A stretch of DNA of 64,000 nt from JANMDS01 sp031430575 (GTDB taxonomy: Bacteria; Pseudomonadota; Gammaproteobacteria; Burkholderiales; Casimicrobiaceae), in NCBI GenBank assembly GCA_031430575.1, contig JANPBT010000026.1, forward strand, positions 62,001 to 126,000, written 5' to 3'. A model generated the notes under the pieces. The model had not been told where the DNA came from and did no database searches. It saw only the letters and a program-made list of their open reading frames with translations. The position numbers and the translations under genes are program-made. Positions 61,531 to 64,000 of this stretch are shown here, piece by piece. Every line of letters begins with the position of its first letter. Position 1 is the stretch's first letter.

Positions 61531-62820
61531 ATGTTAAGAGAGCCTATTTTTGTTGTGGACGGCGCCCGTTCACCATTTCTAAAAGCACGTGGCAAGCCCG
61601 GGCCGTGGTCAGCTTCCGATCTTGCGGTGAGTGCGGGCCGGCACGTATTAAACCGCGTACCTACGGCGCAGAAATTGATTGACGAAGTGATCCTCGGCTG
61701 CGCAGCGCCAAGCGCTGACGAAGTCAATATCGGGCGCTTCGTTGCTATGCGTCTAGGCTTGGGTAATCAAGTACCGGGCTATACCGTGATGCGCAATTGC
61801 GCCTCTGGCATGCAAGCGATTGATTCCGGGATCAATCAAATCCTCGCTGGGCGGGCGCAAGTGATTTTGGCCGGTGGCGTTGATGCGCTTTCACGCACGC
61901 CTCTGAATTACAGCGACAAAATGGTGCTCTGGTTTGCCAAATTTTCGAGCGCAAAAACGATGGGTCAGAAAGCCGGTATGTTTGCGCAGCTGCCTGTCGG
62001 CGAAATGTTTTCTCCTGTGATTACGCTCATGCGTGGTTTGACCGACCCAATGGTCGGCTTGCTCATGGGGCAGACTGCCGAAAATCTCGCGCATAAATTC
62101 GGTATTACCCGCGCCGAGATGGATGCCTTTTCTGCCCAAAGCCATGCAAAAGTAATCGCCGCTCAAAAGGCGGGTGTGTACGCGAATGAAATCGCACCCC
62201 TTTACGATGCTAAGGGCACGCTCTACGGCGCAGACGACGGCATGCGAGAAGATTCCACCGCCGAAAATCTTGCTAAGTTGAAACCGTTTTTTGATAAAAA
62301 ATACGGCAACGTGACCGCTGGAAATAGCTCGCAGATTACCGATGGCGCAGCCTGGGTTTTGCTCGCCACGGCCGATGCAGTTACGAAACACAATCTACCG
62401 GTGCTCGGCAAAATCGTGGATACCCAATGGGCGGGGCTCGACCCGGCGACGATGGGTCTTGGCCCTGTTTACGCCTCTACCCCGCTGCTGAAACGTAATG
62501 GCTGGACGCTTGACTCCCTTGATACGATTGAAATCAACGAAGCATTTGCAGCGCAAGTGATCGCCTGCCAGCGGGCGTGGGCAGATGCCGATTTCTGCAA
62601 AAAAGAATTAGGGCTCGACAGCGCATTTGGCGTGCTCCCAATGGAAAAACTCAACCCCGATGGCGGCGCAGTCGCGCTCGGGCATCCCGTTGGCGCATCC
62701 GGTGCGCGGATTGTGCTGCATGCCCTCAACACATTGAAGCGGACCGGCGGTAAGCGCGGTTTAGCCACGATATGCATTGGCGGTGGACAAGGTGGTGCAG
62801 TCCTAGTAGAAAGCGTCTAA
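61531..62820 (+). CDS. fadI: Acetyl-CoA C-acyltransferase, FadI type
   Basis: 429 residues. VDGARSPFLKARG at the start, the active-site Cys in RNCASGMQAIDSG (near 88), INEAFAAQV and GHPVGASGARIV, then CIGGGQGGA with the second Cys. It cleaves 3-oxoacyl-CoA in beta-oxidation. It is 28 bases after fadE. Confidence 0.93.
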   Translation: MLREPIFVVDGARSPFLKARGKPGPWSASDLAVSAGRHVLNRVPTAQKLIDEVILGCAAPSADEVNIGRFVAMRLGLGNQVPGYTVMRNCASGMQAIDSGINQILAGRAQVILAGGVDALSRTPLNYSDKMVLWFAKFSSAKTMGQKAGMFAQLPVGEMFSPVITLMRGLTDPMVGLLMGQTAENLAHKFGITRAEMDAFSAQSHAKVIAAQKAGVYANEIAPLYDAKGTLYGADDGMREDSTAENLAKLKPFFDKKYGNVTAGNSSQITDGAAWVLLATADAVTKHNLPVLGKIVDTQWAGLDPATMGLGPVYASTPLLKRNGWTLDSLDTIEINEAFAAQVIACQRAWADADFCKKELGLDSAFGVLPMEKLNPDGGAVALGHPVGASGARIVLHALNTLKRTGGKRGLATICIGGGQGGAVLVESV

Positions 62821-62843
62821 GACCCATTAGATGCGAGGAAGAT

Positions 62844-63791
62844 ATGCGATTCGGCCTTCTGATTGATGCAAGCTGTGATGTGCCAGCGGAGGTCTACGAA
62901 GACCCTCGGGTAACGGTGTTGCCGATTCATGTGCAGATCGGCGAAAAGACCTTGCTTGATGATCGTAGCGCAGCCGTTCGCAGCACTTTTTTACAAGCTG
63001 CAGAGGCCGCGCACTGGAAAATCGCCCTTGAGACGATTCCGTTATCTGCTGCAGAAACACGCGCATTCATTTTAGAAAAATTAGTAAACCAATTTGACTA
63101 TGTATTCGCAATCACTGCGATGCGAACGCGTAGCGTGATTTACGACACCTTAACCGAAGTCGCCTTGCGCTTACCGACGCAGGCGATGAAGCTGCGCACC
63201 GAGGCTGGAATCAAAGGGCCGTTTAGGCTGCATGTGTGTGATAGTGCAACGCTCTTTGCGGGGCATGGCGTCATCGCGCTGACCGTGCTCGACGCGCTGA
63301 GATCGGACGCGCTCACAACCCACATCGCGCAGCTTGCCGAAAATACGCTTGCGCCAAATGCCTATACCTATTTTGCACCGGCGAGCCTTCTACAACTGTA
63401 TTCACGAGCAAAAAAGCGCGGCGATAAAAGCTTAAATTTTTTCACCTACGCGATTGGTAGCGCGCTCGATGTCAAGCCTATTGTGTGCGGTCATGCAGGT
63501 GCCACCGCGCCCGCGGCAAAAGTGCGTCATTTCGCGGATGCCGCTGAAAAAGTGATGAGCAATACTGCGCGGGAGATTCGCAGAGGCGTGGCAGCACCGC
63601 ACGTCGTTGTGAGTTACGGGTGCACGTTGGAGTTCCTCAAAACGATTCCGAGTTTTGATTCTCTGCGCATCGCTTGCAACGAGCGCAAAGTGAAGCTCCA
63701 TCTTGTCCCCATGGGTATTGGCGCGCTCGTTAATGCGGGTCCTGGCGGGGTTGCTGTTGGATTTGTTGGCGGCCCCCATCTTTTCGAATAA
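62844..63791 (+). CDS. DegV family fatty-acid-binding protein
   Basis: 315 residues. It has LLIDASCDVPAEVYED at the N-terminus, VLPIHVQIGEKTLLDD and KPIVCGHAGATAPAAKVR, which fit the DegV fold that binds a free fatty acid in a deep pocket. Its place between fadI and a fadJ-like gene, 23 bases after fadI, supports a role in handling fatty acids for beta-oxidation or as a lipid sensor. ATG at 62844 is chosen over an overlapping upstream frame. Confidence 0.85.
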   Translation: MRFGLLIDASCDVPAEVYEDPRVTVLPIHVQIGEKTLLDDRSAAVRSTFLQAAEAAHWKIALETIPLSAAETRAFILEKLVNQFDYVFAITAMRTRSVIYDTLTEVALRLPTQAMKLRTEAGIKGPFRLHVCDSATLFAGHGVIALTVLDALRSDALTTHIAQLAENTLAPNAYTYFAPASLLQLYSRAKKRGDKSLNFFTYAIGSALDVKPIVCGHAGATAPAAKVRHFADAAEKVMSNTAREIRRGVAAPHVVVSYGCTLEFLKTIPSFDSLRIACNERKVKLHLVPMGIGALVNAGPGGVAVGFVGGPHLFE

Positions 63792-63824
63792 ATCTAATGT
63801 GCGTTAATGCACGCTCAAAACTAT

Positions 63825-64000
63825 ATGATGTTTAAACACTTTAAGATCGATACCCGCGCCCACGAGATTACGTGGGTACTTCTAGACAAAGCGGACGCAA
63901 GCATGAATACACTAAGCCAAGAAGTGCTTGCTGAGTTCAATCAAGTCCTCGATCATTTTGAGCAACAAAAGCCCAAGGCGGTCATTTTTGCTTCGGCAAA
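63825..64000 (+). CDS. Enoyl-CoA hydratase/3-hydroxyacyl-CoA dehydrogenase, N-terminal fragment
   Basis: The gene runs off the window after about 58 codons (MMFKHFKIDTRAHEITWVLL, LDKADASMNTLS, QQKPKAVIFASA). This is the start of the crotonase domain as in FadJ/FadB. It would complete the beta-oxidation set with fadE and fadI. Start at 63825 or the next ATG at 63828. Confidence 0.8.
   Translation, partial: MMFKHFKIDTRAHEITWVLLDKADASMNTLSQEVLAEFNQVLDHFEQQKPKAVIFASA

Noticed and set aside
409..61676. Dispersed repeat as a CRISPR array, MITE or insertion sequence
   Set aside because: Copies are not evenly spaced or clustered, no terminal duplications or longer shared flanks are seen, and no transposase is linked.
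409..61676. Dispersed repeat as the Neisseria DUS or Haemophilus USS itself
   Set aside because: The core CTGCGGCGCAG does not contain GCCGTCTGAA or AAGTGCGGT; only the distribution is alike.

Overview
The window looks like about 64 kb of chromosome from a moderately GC-rich betaproteobacterium of the Burkholderiales/Rhodocyclales type. Pointers are the tRNA-Gln/prs/rplY block, a nirB-nirD-nasA-cobA assimilatory nitrate locus with narK and a fused PP2C phosphatase/kinase, TAXI-type TRAP transporters, and a FadE/FadI-type beta-oxidation cluster. I do not assign a genus.

Layout. 1-2.0 kb: end of an S9 peptidase, then two unrecognised exported or membrane proteins. 2.1-11.2 kb: a tungsten module. 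It holds an XdhC-like protein, a ModE-like regulator, a decayed modA-like gene, a tungstate ABC transporter (tupB-tupC-tupA) and a three-subunit aldehyde oxidoreductase of the AorABC type. 11.4-17.0 kb: surface-sorted, SPOR, TAXI and retropepsin-like proteins and tRNA-Gly(CCC). 17.2-22.1 kb: CtpA protease, MoeB-like protein, NTF2-like protein, PaaK-like ligase and an EamA permease. 22.1-24.7 kb: a restriction-modification island bracketed by a 69-bp direct repeat made from the 3' end of the EamA gene. 24.9-27.2 kb: a GspE-type ATPase and a small membrane protein. 27.1-36.6 kb: nitrate/nitrite assimilation, with divergent sigma-54-type promoters between nirB and narK. 37.1-43.1 kb: an EamA permease and a TAXI-TRAP transporter with a class III aminotransferase. 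43.3-51.7 kb: SCO/heme O synthase, dienelactone hydrolase, rplY-prs-tRNA-Gln, kynureninase, 3-oxoacid CoA-transferase and an acyltransferase broken at a G14 tract. 51.8-57.8 kb: core-type methionine synthase, flavin reductase, PQQ-type sugar dehydrogenase, a DUF2971-type protein and a GST. 58.2-64 kb: a fatty-acid oxidation operon (PsrA-like TetR, fadE, fadI, degV, start of a fadJ-like gene).

The most striking element is a short dispersed sequence, consensus AATACCTGCGGCGCAGATT. I counted 42 copies with an exact 11-base core (CTGCGGCGCAG or its complement), in both orientations, plus several degenerate ones. Twenty-six are intergenic, including six head-to-head inverted pairs at gene ends; a seventh pair is imperfect. 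Sixteen lie in frame inside genes, including conserved enzymes (four exact copies in nasA, three in fadE). None lies in the restriction-modification island. The pattern closely resembles the DNA uptake sequences of Neisseria and Pasteurellaceae, but the sequence is different. I propose a candidate uptake signal or other genome-wide recognition site.

Two genes look switchable by repeat slippage: a secreted cysteine-rich protein with a (CT)6 tract in its signal peptide and an acyltransferase with a 14-base G/C tract. Both are out of frame here and both come into frame when one repeat unit is lost. Sequencing error at these tracts cannot be excluded.
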